A DNA stretch of 64,000 nucleotides. It comes from Cohnella zeiphila. Lineage in GTDB: Bacteria; Bacillota; Bacilli; Paenibacillales; Paenibacillaceae. Numbering within the stretch: the first letter of the stretch is position 1; each line of letters opens with the position of its first letter. Where the stretch lies: positions 186,001 through 250,000 of the forward strand of contig NZ_JACJVO010000007.1 of the NCBI RefSeq assembly GCF_014212055.1, given 5' to 3'. The notes under the pieces were generated by a model. The model was not told where the DNA came from. It ran no database searches and was given only the letters and a program-made list of their open reading frames with translations. Positions 1 to 8,734 of this stretch are shown here, piece by piece. The position numbers and the translations under genes are program-made.

Positions 1-1031
1 GCCAGTTTGTCGTACGTCGTGAAGTACCCGCCGGGATCCTGACCGTCCGCTTTCGGAGCGTAATAAAGTTTCTTTTTCGGATACTGGATGTCTCTCATCC
101 GGGTCAAATAGCCCTCGGGAGAATCGATGGTGAGGTCCTGGAAAAAGACGTCGCCGTCTCTCAATTTGCTTATATCAAAAGTGACGACTTTGTCTTCCTC
201 CATTTTGCGGATCCCGTTTAGCATGCCGATAAAGAGATCCGAATCGAAGTGGGCTTCCTTGCGCTCCGCATCGACCAATGCGGGCAGGTTGGCTTGGACC
301 ATCTGATAGAGCAGATTGATCGGGGACTTGAACACATAAGCGTCCTCATGACCTCCTTTGGCTACCAGTTGTCTGCCCGCTTCCGCGAATTCATCCCAAT
401 TCCAGCTCTTGTCGTCAAAGGAGACTCCCGACTTCTCGATCGCTTCCTGATCTCCGACCAGCGTCTGCATGAAAAAGGACATCGGAATCGAGGTAATCTC
501 CCCCTCCGATCCGACCGGCTCGATAATGTTGTCGAAGTAATCTTCCTTGTGAAACGACGGGTCGCTCGCCATTGCCGCCCCCAAATCCGTCAATATGTTT
601 TTGCCCGCATACCGGTCGGTCGGCAGCCAATCAACATCGATCAAATCGGGACCCTGGCCGGCCAAAAGCTGCGTGCTCGTCGTCTGCCGGAACTTTTCCA
701 GTCCCAGTCCGTTCAGGTCTTCTTCACCTTTGGCGAGCGAATTCAGCTTGATGGTAATATTCGGATGAAGCGCTTCGTAGTTTTTGATGGCGGCGGCGAA
801 TTCTTCGTTGTACTGATAGGTTTGAAACACGATCGTTTTCGACTCTCCGTCGCTTGCGGGACTGGCGATGGCCGGCTCCGTAACGGCAGACGAGGAAGAT
901 GGCGAAGGGGCCGAGCCCTTTGTCGCCGGCGCGCTTGAGGCAGGCGTCTGACCTCCATCCCCTCCGCCGCTGCATGCGGCAAGCGAAATCGTTAACAGGC
1001 TGCCGGCAAGCAGCACCTGCGTCTTTCTCAT
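1..1031 (-). CDS. ABC transporter extracellular solute-binding lipoprotein (3' end cut by window edge)
   Basis: The reading frame starts at the ATG ending at 1031 and runs open to the left edge, so only the first 343 residues are seen and the C-terminus is missing. It begins with a lipoprotein signal peptide (MRKTQVLLAGSLLT...) with lipobox LAAC near residue 20, followed by a Ser/Pro/Ala-rich linker. The body (QTYQYNEEFAAAIKNYEALH..., then LLAGQGPDLIDVDWLP) is typical of family 1 extracellular sugar-binding proteins. An AAAGGATG ribosome site precedes the start. It lies just downstream of, and on the same strand as, a two-component system, but a terminator hairpin separates them. The substrate cannot be told from the sequence; a sugar or oligosaccharide is the family norm. 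Confidence 0.85.
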   Translation of the reverse strand, partial: MRKTQVLLAGSLLTISLAACSGGGDGGQTPASSAPATKGSAPSPSSSSAVTEPAIASPASDGESKTIVFQTYQYNEEFAAAIKNYEALHPNITIKLNSLAKGEEDLNGLGLEKFRQTTSTQLLAGQGPDLIDVDWLPTDRYAGKNILTDLGAAMASDPSFHKEDYFDNIIEPVGSEGEITSIPMSFFMQTLVGDQEAIEKSGVSFDDKSWNWDEFAEAGRQLVAKGGHEDAYVFKSPINLLYQMVQANLPALVDAERKEAHFDSDLFIGMLNGIRKMEEDKVVTFDISKLRDGDVFFQDLTIDSPEGYLTRMRDIQYPKKKLYYAPKADGQDPGGYFTTYDKL

Positions 1032-1130
1032 GCAAGATCATCCTTTCGGTCCGTGGTTCGTCAACAGGGCCAGTATAACGGGGCCGAGTCAAGATCGAAT
1101 GGAGCCGATGTCAAGATGGGATAAAGAAAA

Positions 1131-1156
1131 GCCGCCTGCCCTATGGCAAGCGGCTG
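1131..1156 (-). terminator. Rho-independent terminator of the two-component operon
   Basis: The inverted repeat AGCCGCCTGCC / GGCAAGCGGCT has a 4-base loop. On the minus strand it is followed by a TTTTC T-rich tail. It lies just after the histidine kinase stop codon. Confidence 0.75.
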
Positions 1157-1169
1157 CTTGAAAATGGTC

Positions 1170-3002
1170 TCAAGACGACGGAACCCGGCGCAGATCGAAG
1201 TGGAAAATAACCCCGTCCTTCGTGTTCGCCGCGCCGTAGGACGAACCGTGAAGCTCCAGAATGTTGCGGGCGATCGCCAGCCCCAGCCCTGTCCCTCCCT
1301 GGTCGCGGCGGCGGGAGGCTTCGCCCCGGTAAAACCGGTCCCACACCTTGTCCAGTTGATCGGGAGGGATCGGATCTCCTTTATTTTTCACGCAGACGAG
1401 CACCCTGTCCTCCTGCTCCTCGGCCATGACCGCGATCGTTCCTCCTTCGGGCGAATGCCGGATCGCGTTCGTCAGGAAATTCGCCAGCACCTGCTCGATC
1501 CGGTGGGGATTGCCTTCGGCGGTTACCGGCGCTAGCCGGGTCAGCAATTGAAGCTGCTTTTGCTTGAGCGGCAGCGCCAAAGAGTCGCACACCGCCATGA
1601 CCAGCCGGTCTACTCGGAACGTCTCTTTTTTCAACGCGTACGTTCCGGATTCCAGCTTGGCCAGATCGAGCATGTCGACGACCAGAAGGTCCATCCTCTC
1701 CACTTCTTGATCCATCGCCTGGAAATAGTGATCCCGCTTATGGCTTGCGACGCCGTCCCGCAGAATCGAGATACAGCTCTTGAGCACGCTAAGCGGCGTC
1801 TTGAGCTCATGGGAAACCCCGGCGATGAATTCCTTCCGGGTGTTCTCCAACCGCTTCTCCATTTCGATGTCTTGCTCCAACTGCCGGATATGTCTCTGCA
1901 GCGAACCCGAGAGCGAGTTGATGTTGCGGGACAGCTCGCCGATCTCGTCCGCCGAGGAGGCCGGCAGCTCCGCCGTAAAATCGAGGGAAGCGAGCCGCTT
2001 GGTCGTCTGGTTGATCCGCAGCAGCGGTCTGGCGATCGTCCGGGCATAGTACGACGAAGCCAGAAGGACGAGCAGAACGGCGAATCCGATCACGTAACCG
2101 TAATAATCGCGGAGCATCCGGGCCGCTTCATCCACCGGCTGCAGCGACGACATCGCGAACAGATAGGCGGCGTGGCCGGAAGAGTCCGTCATCGGCAGAA
2201 CGAAGAGCTTGTAGCGGATACCGCTCTGTTCAAGATCCGTCGTCTGCAGTCCTTGGGCCGGCGTTTCTCCTTCGCCCAACAGCAGGTTCGCCTGAAATTC
2301 ATTGATTCGGGAAAGAAACAGCTCGTTCGCGTAAAGCAGTTGATCCGGCCCGGTTGAAGAAGGCAGATGTACGACGGTGACGACGGCTTTGAAGGTGACG
2401 TAGGGCGGATCGGTTTGCACGTTTACCGCGCCCGACTCCGCTTGCTGCGAATCCTCGTCCCGCTTTCGCTTGAGGTCTGCATCGTTCGCCCTGCCGCTTA
2501 AAACGTCGTTGGTCCAGGTTTGACCGCCTGCGCCGTTGATCATCTGAAGCTGAATCGGAATCAGTACGTCATCGCGCCGGAAGCCTTCGATAAGCAGCGA
2601 AGAACCCGCTTGAAGCGCAAAATCGGACGATGCCGCTTCCTCCGGAGCAACGAGATTCGTCAAAGGAACCCATAGGTTGCTCGTTTCCCCATCGTTCGTG
2701 TACGCCTTGACATAAATCCCGAAGCGATCCGCCGCAGCGATGCTGCCGTTGGCGTCCAGAACGGTTGCCCAAGCGTTGTGCCTGGTATAGAGCTCCTGCT
2801 CCAGCTGCCCGATCGTCTCGCTTCCGTCTCCCGATGCATAGTCCGACGCGTAAGCGCCAAGCGCCTGCTTGAGGTCGTTTACTTTTCGGCTGATGTAGAA
2901 GTCTTTGAAAAATAAAGTCTGCAGCGCATAAACCGCCGCCAAGATGATGGTGCACAGCGCCGCGGTCAGCAGAAACAGCTTCAGAACGAGCCGGCTTCTC
3001 AT
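1170..3002 (-). CDS. Two-component sensor histidine kinase
   Basis: This 610-residue membrane kinase has one N-terminal membrane segment (about residues 6-28), a large extracytoplasmic sensor region of about 265 residues, a second membrane segment (about 297-320), and a HAMP linker (RTIARPLLRINQTTKRL). The HisKA domain carries the phospho-acceptor His398 in GVSHELKTPLS, and a HATPase domain with the GTGLGLAIARN box follows. The ATG overlaps the stop of the response regulator by four bases (ATGA), so the two are translationally coupled. The signal is unknown; the sensor region has no recognisable named domain to my eye. It resembles the OmpR-partner kinases that Bacilli use for envelope stress or antibiotic sensing. 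Confidence 0.93.
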   Translation of the reverse strand: MRSRLVLKLFLLTAALCTIILAAVYALQTLFFKDFYISRKVNDLKQALGAYASDYASGDGSETIGQLEQELYTRHNAWATVLDANGSIAAADRFGIYVKAYTNDGETSNLWVPLTNLVAPEEAASSDFALQAGSSLLIEGFRRDDVLIPIQLQMINGAGGQTWTNDVLSGRANDADLKRKRDEDSQQAESGAVNVQTDPPYVTFKAVVTVVHLPSSTGPDQLLYANELFLSRINEFQANLLLGEGETPAQGLQTTDLEQSGIRYKLFVLPMTDSSGHAAYLFAMSSLQPVDEAARMLRDYYGYVIGFAVLLVLLASSYYARTIARPLLRINQTTKRLASLDFTAELPASSADEIGELSRNINSLSGSLQRHIRQLEQDIEMEKRLENTRKEFIAGVSHELKTPLSVLKSCISILRDGVASHKRDHYFQAMDQEVERMDLLVVDMLDLAKLESGTYALKKETFRVDRLVMAVCDSLALPLKQKQLQLLTRLAPVTAEGNPHRIEQVLANFLTNAIRHSPEGGTIAVMAEEQEDRVLVCVKNKGDPIPPDQLDKVWDRFYRGEASRRRDQGGTGLGLAIARNILELHGSSYGAANTKDGVIFHFDLRRVPSS

Positions 3003-3688
3003 CGGCCGTCCCCGAATTTGTAGCCGATCCGGACGACCGTCGAGATAAGTCCGGCCTTATCGCCCAGCTTCGTTCGCAGGTTGCGGATATGCGTATTCAG
3101 CGTTCGGTCGTCCCCGTCGTATTCGTAGCCCCAGATGCGGGTGATGAACTGCTCGCGCGCGATCGCGATTCCGGGGTTTTGCATCAACAGGCCGAGAATT
3201 TCGAATTCGGTATGCGTCAGATCGACGGCCGTTCCGTCGACGGTTACCGTGCGGGACGGAAAATGAAGATGAATGCCGTGCGCCAGCAGCTCGTCTCCCG
3301 ACCGCGGGGCGGACGAGGCTCGAGAGCGGCTCTCGAGCAGCCGCTTCGCCCGGGCGAGCAGAATCGGCGGGCTGTACGGCTTGACGACGTAATCGTCGGC
3401 TCCGAGCTCGAACCCGAGCAGCGTGTCGTCTTCGTCCGCGCGAGCCGTCAGCATCAGGATCGGAATATCCGAGTTTTTGCGAATGCGCCGGCAGACCGAC
3501 CAGCCGTCCAGCCCCGGCAGCATGATGTCCAGTACGAGCAGATCGACGGTCTGCTCCTGGAACAGCGACAACGCAAGATGGCCGTCCCCGGCTTCCAGCA
3601 CCCGGCAGCCTTCGTTCAGGAAATAGTCTTTGAGAATCTCCCGAAGAATCGGCTCGTCCTCCACGACCAATATCGTTGTTCCGCGCAT
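2999..3688 (-). CDS. OmpR/PhoB-family response regulator
   Basis: This 229-residue regulator has an N-terminal receiver domain with an acidic pocket (VVEDEP), the phospho-acceptor Asp in LLVLDIMLPG, and the conserved Lys in VVKPYSPP. A C-terminal winged-helix DNA-binding domain ends with the RTLNTHIRNLRTKLG recognition region. I chose the ATG at 3688 because GGGAGAG precedes it. A longer open frame upstream begins with residues that do not look like a receiver domain. It is co-transcribed with the overlapping kinase. The 146-residue secreted protein transcribed divergently is a possible target. Confidence 0.93.
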   Translation of the reverse strand: MRGTTILVVEDEPILREILKDYFLNEGCRVLEAGDGHLALSLFQEQTVDLLVLDIMLPGLDGWSVCRRIRKNSDIPILMLTARADEDDTLLGFELGADDYVVKPYSPPILLARAKRLLESRSRASSAPRSGDELLAHGIHLHFPSRTVTVDGTAVDLTHTEFEILGLLMQNPGIAIAREQFITRIWGYEYDGDDRTLNTHIRNLRTKLGDKAGLISTVVRIGYKFGDGR

Positions 3689-3882
3689 GGCTCTCTCCCG
3701 TTCCGAATTTACCCCTATGATACGGCGTTCCGGGGTCTTTGGCAAACCGGACTCCGGGCGAGCAGTCGCGCTTTTATGAAGAATATGTCCAATTTTACCG
3801 TCTCGACGCCAAACGGTAGAGCGCAGCCGAGGTTCGATGTATGATTTCGGTAGATTTTACTAAAATTTGAGGAGCGATTAAA

Positions 3883-4323
3883 ATGAAGAAAGGTTGGAGC
3901 AAAGCGGCTGCGGCGAGCTTGGCCGCGGCGGCCATCGTCATCGGGGCGTCCTCCGCGTTCGCCAATCCGGTCATGAACGAGAATCCGAAAGGAACGGGCG
4001 GCTACAGCATCACCCAGACCTACCTCAACTTCGACAATTACGGTTATATGGAGGGCGGCACTCCGATGGACAGCTGGAGGTTCTCGAATGACGGCGCCTC
4101 TTCCCATACGCTCGCCTTCAGCGTGGATACGGCGGGAGCGTCCGGCGGCTTTGTCCTTTACGACACGACCGTCAGCGGAACGAGCAGCTACGTCTTCGGC
4201 GCAAGCGGCATCTCTGCGGGCAGCCATACGTATTCTTTGACGCTGAGCCCTTACCACAGCTACACGCTCTACGTCCAGCCCACCGGTCCGAGCGCCTATT
4301 CGTACCACTTTACGCTGAGCTGA
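3883..4323 (+). CDS. Small secreted protein of unknown function
   Basis: This 146-residue protein has a clear Sec signal peptide (positive start MKKGWSK, Ala-rich core, AFA cleavage site after residue 27). The mature part is rich in Gly, Ser, Thr and Tyr (TYLNFDNYGYMEGG, then alternating hydrophobic and polar strands, ending YSYHFTLS), which suggests a compact beta-sandwich of about 12 kDa. It has no cysteines. GAGGAG lies 8 bases before the ATG. It is divergent from the two-component genes. I do not recognise the family. Confidence 0.8.
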   Translation: MKKGWSKAAAASLAAAAIVIGASSAFANPVMNENPKGTGGYSITQTYLNFDNYGYMEGGTPMDSWRFSNDGASSHTLAFSVDTAGASGGFVLYDTTVSGTSSYVFGASGISAGSHTYSLTLSPYHSYTLYVQPTGPSAYSYHFTLS

Positions 4324-4386
4324 GGCGGCGCCCCCGCGGGCGACTCCGGCGGCGCCGGTCTCCCCGCGGGGCTTCCTGACCGATGC

Positions 4387-4920
4387 TTACTTCGGAGCGG
4401 CCATCTCCATCAGCTTGACGACCGTTTTCCAATTGCGGTCCGTTCCGCCCTTGAGCTTCCCAAGCTTCTGAGGCAGCTTGGAGTCGGTCATGCTGCGTCG
4501 GTACAGCTGATAAATCTCCCGCCCGTCGACGAAAAATTCATCCGAACCGATATCCAGATCGGGCAGCGCTTCGATCTGCTCCGGCGCGACCGCATTCGGG
4601 TAGAACAGGACGTGGATGCTCCACCCTTCCTCCAGCTCATCCGGAGAATACGGATTGACGCGGGCGATGGCGTCAAGTTCTTCTGCAGTGCGCAGAACGA
4701 CCGGAACCGGGAAACCGAACTTTCCTTCGATCGCGCTCTCCATCGCCGTCCGCAGCGCCTCTTCGCGCTCGTCCGATTCGAACGCGAGATTGCCGCTCTG
4801 GATGTACGTCTGCACCCGGCGAAGGCCCATCTCTTCCAGCAGCTTCTTGAGCTCCGCCATCTTGATCTTGTGGTTGCCCCCGACGTTAATGCCCCTCAGC
4901 AGTCCGATGTATAGGGTCAT
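4387..4920 (-). CDS. DUF1697 domain-containing protein
   Basis: This 177-residue cytosolic protein starts MTLYIGLLRGINVGGNHKIK and carries RVQTYIQSGNLAFES, the two hallmark segments of the DUF1697 family. The biochemical role of that family is not established. The ATG at 4920 follows GGGAGAAG; the frame extends further upstream, but without family similarity or a ribosome site. It is convergent with the small secreted protein gene, and the DNA upstream contains two 51-bp repeat units. Confidence 0.88.
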   Translation of the reverse strand: MTLYIGLLRGINVGGNHKIKMAELKKLLEEMGLRRVQTYIQSGNLAFESDEREEALRTAMESAIEGKFGFPVPVVLRTAEELDAIARVNPYSPDELEEGWSIHVLFYPNAVAPEQIEALPDLDIGSDEFFVDGREIYQLYRRSMTDSKLPQKLGKLKGGTDRNWKTVVKLMEMAAPK

Positions 4921-5006
4921 AGACTCTTCTCCCTTGAATGGTTTGGGCCTATTATAGCAGACAAACATGCGAGGCCGCACTTGCCCGACCGGTCGTCCGT
5001 TGCCCC

Positions 5007-5120
5007 CCGCAACTTCGCCGAAGAAGGTCATCTGGCGACCTTCTTTCGCTTAATGCCGCGAAATTCTGCCTATGTAGGTCATTGGGTGACCTTCTTTCTC
5101 TCTTTGTCACGGAAGTCGGG
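5007..5120 (+). repeat. Two to three copies of a 51-bp repeat, each with a small hairpin
   Basis: Two units share GGTCAT..GG.GACCTTCTTTC exactly 51 bp apart (the GGTCA starts are at 5026 and 5077). Each contains an inverted repeat: GAAGGTC/GACCTTC at 5023-5043 and AGGTCA/TGACCT at 5076-5092. A pyrimidine-rich run (CTTCTTTCTCTCTTT) and a partial third unit (CACGGAAGTC at about 5109) follow. The plan (GAAAT element, AGG..CCT hairpin, pyrimidine run, 51-52 bp period) resembles the larger array at 15.25 kb, though the sequence differs. It lies in the 429-bp gap between the divergent DUF1697 and MBL genes, which otherwise holds only the MBL promoter and leader. Confidence 0.6.
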
Positions 5121-5211
5121 TATGAAGCCGCCGCCTCAAGCTCCGGACTTCGGGGAGAAATCCCGCCTTCGTTCCTCTCCAATCGATCCGCTCCGATTGA
5201 ACAACATTCTA

Positions 5212-5240
5212 TTGACAAATAATTATTTTTGTGTTATAAT
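5212..5240 (+). promoter_or_regulatory. Consensus sigma-A promoter of the MBL-fold hydrolase
   Basis: TTGACA (5212-5217), a 17-bp spacer and TATAAT (5235-5240) match the vegetative consensus perfectly. They sit in a sharp AT-rich island of about 80 bp within GC-rich DNA. The predicted transcript has a leader of about 100 nt before the start codon at 5350. Confidence 0.85.
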
Positions 5241-5301
5241 AAAATATTTTGATATTTACATAGAACAATTCATTCTGCTATCCTATCCATGCGCGCAAAT
5301 C

Positions 5302-5315
5302 GACTGCCGGCAGTC
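5302..5315. promoter_or_regulatory. Perfect palindrome in the leader of the MBL gene
   Basis: GACTGCCGGCAGTC is a perfect 14-bp palindrome about 60 nt downstream of the predicted transcription start. GCGGA CAA TCCGC follows at about 5321-5333. It could be an operator or an RNA hairpin; nothing here decides between the two. Confidence 0.4.
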
Positions 5316-5349
5316 AACTAGCGGACAATCCGCAGCGAGGAGGATCAGG

Positions 5350-6108
5350 ATGGCCGAAAACATCGCTCCGGGCATCGCCATGCTGGAAGTCGCAACCGTC
5401 ATACTAGGACAGAAACAGGTTGTCCATCCCGTTCTGATCTGGGACAAGCAGGACGCCGTGCTGATCGACACCGGATTCCCCGGGCAGCGGCAAACGCTCG
5501 ACGAGCAAATCTCCGGCGCAGTCGGACCGGAAGGGCCGGCGTTGACGCGAATTTTGATCTCCCATCAGGATATCGATCATATCGGTTCCTTGCCGGAGCT
5601 TATCTCAAGCCGGGCGGATCGACCGATCGAAGTATTCGCCTCGGAATTGGAGAAGCCGTATGTGGAAGGAGAGCGCAGGCTGCTCCGCCTGACCGCCGAA
5701 GCGATCGACCAAGCGATTCGCTCGCTTCCGGACAGCTTGCCGGAGGAGGCCAGGCTGAGGTTCCGCTACGCGCTGGAACACCCGCCTGCCGCTCCTGTCG
5801 ATTCTCTGCTCGTCCCGGGAAGCGCGCTCCCATTCGGCGGCGGCATCGACGTGATCGCGACGCCGGGCCATACGCCCGGGCATATCAGCTTCTACCATCG
5901 CCCGAGCCAAACGCTTGTCGCAGGCGACGAGCTGACCGTCGCCAACGGACAATTGCAGGGGCCGGAGCATCTCCCCGCTCTCGACACGGAGACGGCCAAG
6001 CGATCGCTCGCGGCCTTGGCCGAATACGAGATCGCCGCCGTCGTCTGCTACCACGGCGGCTTGTACCGCGGCGACGCGAACCGCCGCATCGCCGAGCTGT
6101 TTCGCTGA
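5350..6108 (+). CDS. MBL-fold metallo-hydrolase
   Basis: This 252-residue protein has the metallo-beta-lactamase fold metal motif HQDIDH at residues 72-77, with further His ligands expected in TPGHTPGHISFY (about 177) and CYHGG near the C-terminus. The VLIDTGFPG strand precedes them. Such enzymes hydrolyse esters, thioesters or related bonds with two Zn ions; the substrate is unknown. GAGGAGG precedes the ATG at 5350. Upstream in-frame codons run through the promoter and are not coding. The gene stands alone, with its own consensus promoter and a terminator hairpin at 6130. Confidence 0.88.
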   Translation: MAENIAPGIAMLEVATVILGQKQVVHPVLIWDKQDAVLIDTGFPGQRQTLDEQISGAVGPEGPALTRILISHQDIDHIGSLPELISSRADRPIEVFASELEKPYVEGERRLLRLTAEAIDQAIRSLPDSLPEEARLRFRYALEHPPAAPVDSLLVPGSALPFGGGIDVIATPGHTPGHISFYHRPSQTLVAGDELTVANGQLQGPEHLPALDTETAKRSLAALAEYEIAAVVCYHGGLYRGDANRRIAELFR

Positions 6109-6129
6109 CAGTGAAGCTTGCACATAATG

Positions 6130-6170
6130 AAAGCGCCGGATGCCGCTGCCACATGCGGCTCCGGCGCTTT
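6130..6170. terminator. Bidirectional terminator between MBL gene and the convergent membrane protein gene
   Basis: AAAGCGCCGGA..GCCGC / GCGGC..TCCGGCGCTTT forms a long GC-rich stem with T-runs on both strands. Confidence 0.85.
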
Positions 6171-6200
6171 TCGCTCCGCTCGTCAGCGACCTGCCGCCCT

Positions 6201-6578
6201 TTAGCTCCCTTTCGTCGCCTTCCAAAACGCATAGACCAGAAAAACAACGATAGCCAAGTCCACCGCGACATATAAGCCGTTCAATACGAGAGCCGCCATC
6301 CACCCTTTTCTCTGCGCGGATCGCCCGGCCTCTTCGGTTCCCTCCGCCTGAAGCGGCCGTCGATACCCGCCCCAACTGCTCGCGAAGCTGCGCCAAGCGA
6401 TAAAGCCCCACACGAGGCAGACGATGACGAAGAGGCTGTACATATCCACCAGATCGTAGAGCCGCGGCGTCTTCGTCGTCTTGAGCAGGCCGGCCAGCAC
6501 CGCGAACCATGCCGCGCCTGCCGCATAAAGCGCCATGCCGATCCAACCGACGGTCAGATGCAGTTTATGCCGTTCCAT
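6201..6578 (-). CDS. Small membrane protein, unknown function
   Basis: This 125-residue protein has three predicted membrane segments (about residues 10-31, 45-63 and 92-114) and a basic loop between the second and third. I chose the ATG at 6578 because GGAAAGGGG precedes it; the longer frame adds 15 residues without a ribosome site. I do not recognise a family. It lies between a terminator and the cyclophilin gene. Confidence 0.65.
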   Translation of the reverse strand: MERHKLHLTVGWIGMALYAAGAAWFAVLAGLLKTTKTPRLYDLVDMYSLFVIVCLVWGFIAWRSFASSWGGYRRPLQAEGTEEAGRSAQRKGWMAALVLNGLYVAVDLAIVVFLVYAFWKATKGS

Positions 6579-6696
6579 CTCGTTCCCCTTTCCGGAGGGC
6601 AAGAATGTTTGTCCGAACTCCACGCAAGAATCTGTTTTTTATCAGTGTACCATCGGCCCAACGTCAGGTGAAGAACATTCCCCCCGGAAAAACAAA

Positions 6697-6733
6697 ATCC
6701 GCCCCAAGATCGGAATCCCGATCCGGAGCGGAT
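6697..6733 (-). terminator. Terminator of the cyclophilin gene
   Basis: ATCCGC/GCGGAT outer arms and GATCGG/CCGATC inner arms form a stem. On the minus strand it is followed by TTTTGTTTTT. Confidence 0.75.
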
Positions 6734-6760
6734 GGCGCCGGCGTTACGGCCGGCTTGCCG

Positions 6761-7189
6761 TTATTCCTGCCAAACTTTAACCTCGGACATCTTGCTGCCG
6801 TTGCGGAGCTCGTCCACATGCTCCATTCCCGAGGCGATTTTGCCGAATACCGTGTGCACGCCGTCCAAGTGCGGCTGCGGCTCGTACGTGATGTAGAACT
6901 GGCTCCCGCCCGTGTTCTTGCCGCGGTGCGCCATGGCGAGAACGCCGCGCTCATGCTTGTTCGGGTTGATCTCGCAGTCGATCTCGTAGCCGGGACCGCC
7001 GGTGCCGTTCCCGTTCGGGCAGCCGCCTTGGGCGACGAAGCCCGGAATGACGCGGTGAAAAGTGAGGCCGTTATAGAAGCCCGAGTTCGCCAGCTTCTCG
7101 AAGTTGGCGACCGTGTTCGGCGCATCCTGATCGAAAAATTCGATTTCGATGACGTTGCCGTTTTCCAGCGTGATCGTACCTTTTTTCAT
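6761..7189 (-). CDS. ppiB: Cyclophilin-type peptidyl-prolyl cis-trans isomerase
   Basis: This 142-residue single-domain cyclophilin has the catalytic core [13 protein letters not shown] (Arg of the active site), [16 protein letters not shown] (Gln, Phe and the conserved HLD segment) and HTVFGKI. There is no signal peptide, so it acts in the cytosol, speeding proline isomerisation during folding. The ATG at 7189 follows AGGTGG; five further in-frame residues upstream lack a ribosome site. It follows lysA on the same strand, as is common in this group. Confidence 0.93.
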   Translation of the reverse strand: MKKGTITLENGNVIEIEFFDQDAPNTVANFEKLANSGFYNGLTFHRVIPGFVAQGGCPNGNGTGGPGYEIDCEINPNKHERGVLAMAHRGKNTGGSQFYITYEPQPHLDGVHTVFGKIASGMEHVDELRNGSKMSEVKVWQE

Positions 7190-7268
7190 CTTGTTCCACC
7201 TCATCTGTTAGGTTCGGAAAGCGGACGTCTCCGGCTCGCGGCCAGGAAAAACCGCTTTGCGAAGCCGT

Positions 7269-8600
7269 TTACTTGGCCACCGCCGGCTTGCGCAGACGTT
7301 CCGGAATCAGGTCGTTGCCGACGATATTCTCGTAGGATTCGCGGGCGACGACCAGGTCGGCCTGTCCGTCTCTCGCGAACACGACCGCCGGACGGCGGAT
7401 GCGATTGTAATTGCTGGCCATGGCATAATTGTACGCTCCCGTGCAGAAGACCGCAAGCAAGTCGCCGGATTCCACCGGAGGCAGCTTCAGGTCCCAGATC
7501 AGCATGTCGCCGCTCTCGCAGCATTTGCCGGCAACGGACACCAGCTCGGAAAGCGATTCGTTCGCGCGGTTCGCCAGCACCGCCTCGTACTTGGAGCCGT
7601 ACAGCGCCGGGCGCGGGTTGTCGGTCATGCCGCCGTCCACCGCCACATATTTGCGCACGCCGGGAATGTCCTTGCTCGTGCCGACGGTGTAAAGCGTCGT
7701 GCCGGCGTCGCCGACGATGCTGCGTCCCGGCTCGACCCAAATTTCCGGCAGCGGGTAATCGGCAGCGGTGAACTGCGTAATGATCGCGTCGGTGATCGCT
7801 TTAACGTAAGTGGAGACCGGCAGCGGAGCGTCTCCTTCGACGTAGCGGATGCCGAAGCCGCCGCCCAGGTTGATGACCGGGAACGTGGCGCCGAGCTTCT
7901 CGCGCACTTCGATCGAGAAAGCCGCGACCTTCTCCACGGCCATGCGGAACCCTTCCACTTCGAAAATTTGCGAGCCGATGTGGGAGTGAACGCCCAGCAG
8001 CTTCAGCTGAGGCTGCGCCAGCGCCTGCTCGACCGCCTTGTAGGCGGTGCCGTTGCCGATGTCGAAGCCGAACTTGGAGTCCTGCTGGCCGGTCGAGATA
8101 TAGTCATGCGTATGCGCCTCGACGCCGGGCGTGACCCGCAGCAGGACGTTGACTTTCTTGCCGTGCTCGGCGGCGATGGCGTTCAGCAGCGCCAGCTCCG
8201 TGAAGTTGTCCACGACGAAGCAGCCGATGCCGGCCGCAAGCGCCATTTCGATCTCTTCCGGCGTCTTGTTGTTGCCGTGGAAGTGAATGCGCTCCGCTGG
8301 GAAACCGGCCTGCAGCGCCGTGTACAGCTCGCCGTCGGAGACGACGTCCAGGCTCATGCCCTCTTCTTCGGCCACGCGGCACATTGCCATGACGCAGAAG
8401 GCCTTCGAAGCGTAAGCAACCTGGAAGCGCAGCCCCGTCTCGCGGAACGCCTGAACGTATTCCCGCGCGCGGCGGCGGACAAGCTCTTCGTCTACGATAT
8501 AAAGCGGCGTGCCGAACTCCTTCGCCAGATCGACGACGTCGCAGCCTCCGATCTCCAGATGACCCTTGTCGTTAATTCGACTGGTTCCGTGTAGATACAT
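7269..8600 (-). CDS. lysA: Diaminopimelate decarboxylase
   Basis: This 443-residue fold-type III PLP enzyme makes L-lysine from meso-diaminopimelate, the last step of lysine synthesis. PLP Lys66 lies in VAYASKAFC, HSHIGSQIF and GGGFGIRY form the barrel, and CCESGDML contributes the partner-subunit cysteine. Length is usual. Lying last after spoVAF reproduces the Bacillus spoVA-lysA order, where lysine synthesis is tied to dipicolinate and cortex needs. AAAGGGG precedes the start by about 11 bases. Confidence 0.97.
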   Translation of the reverse strand: MYLHGTSRINDKGHLEIGGCDVVDLAKEFGTPLYIVDEELVRRRAREYVQAFRETGLRFQVAYASKAFCVMAMCRVAEEEGMSLDVVSDGELYTALQAGFPAERIHFHGNNKTPEEIEMALAAGIGCFVVDNFTELALLNAIAAEHGKKVNVLLRVTPGVEAHTHDYISTGQQDSKFGFDIGNGTAYKAVEQALAQPQLKLLGVHSHIGSQIFEVEGFRMAVEKVAAFSIEVREKLGATFPVINLGGGFGIRYVEGDAPLPVSTYVKAITDAIITQFTAADYPLPEIWVEPGRSIVGDAGTTLYTVGTSKDIPGVRKYVAVDGGMTDNPRPALYGSKYEAVLANRANESLSELVSVAGKCCESGDMLIWDLKLPPVESGDLLAVFCTGAYNYAMASNYNRIRRPAVVFARDGQADLVVARESYENIVGNDLIPERLRKPAVAK

Positions 8601-8734
8601 CCCATCATTTCCCCTTTAATTAGCACGATTGATCCCAGTATATCCGAAACCGCCCGCAGGGGAAATGGAGAATTTACCGGAACATTTGCATTCGCCCGAG
8701 AGGCCGTCCCGAATCGCAAGCCGCTTTCCTTCGT

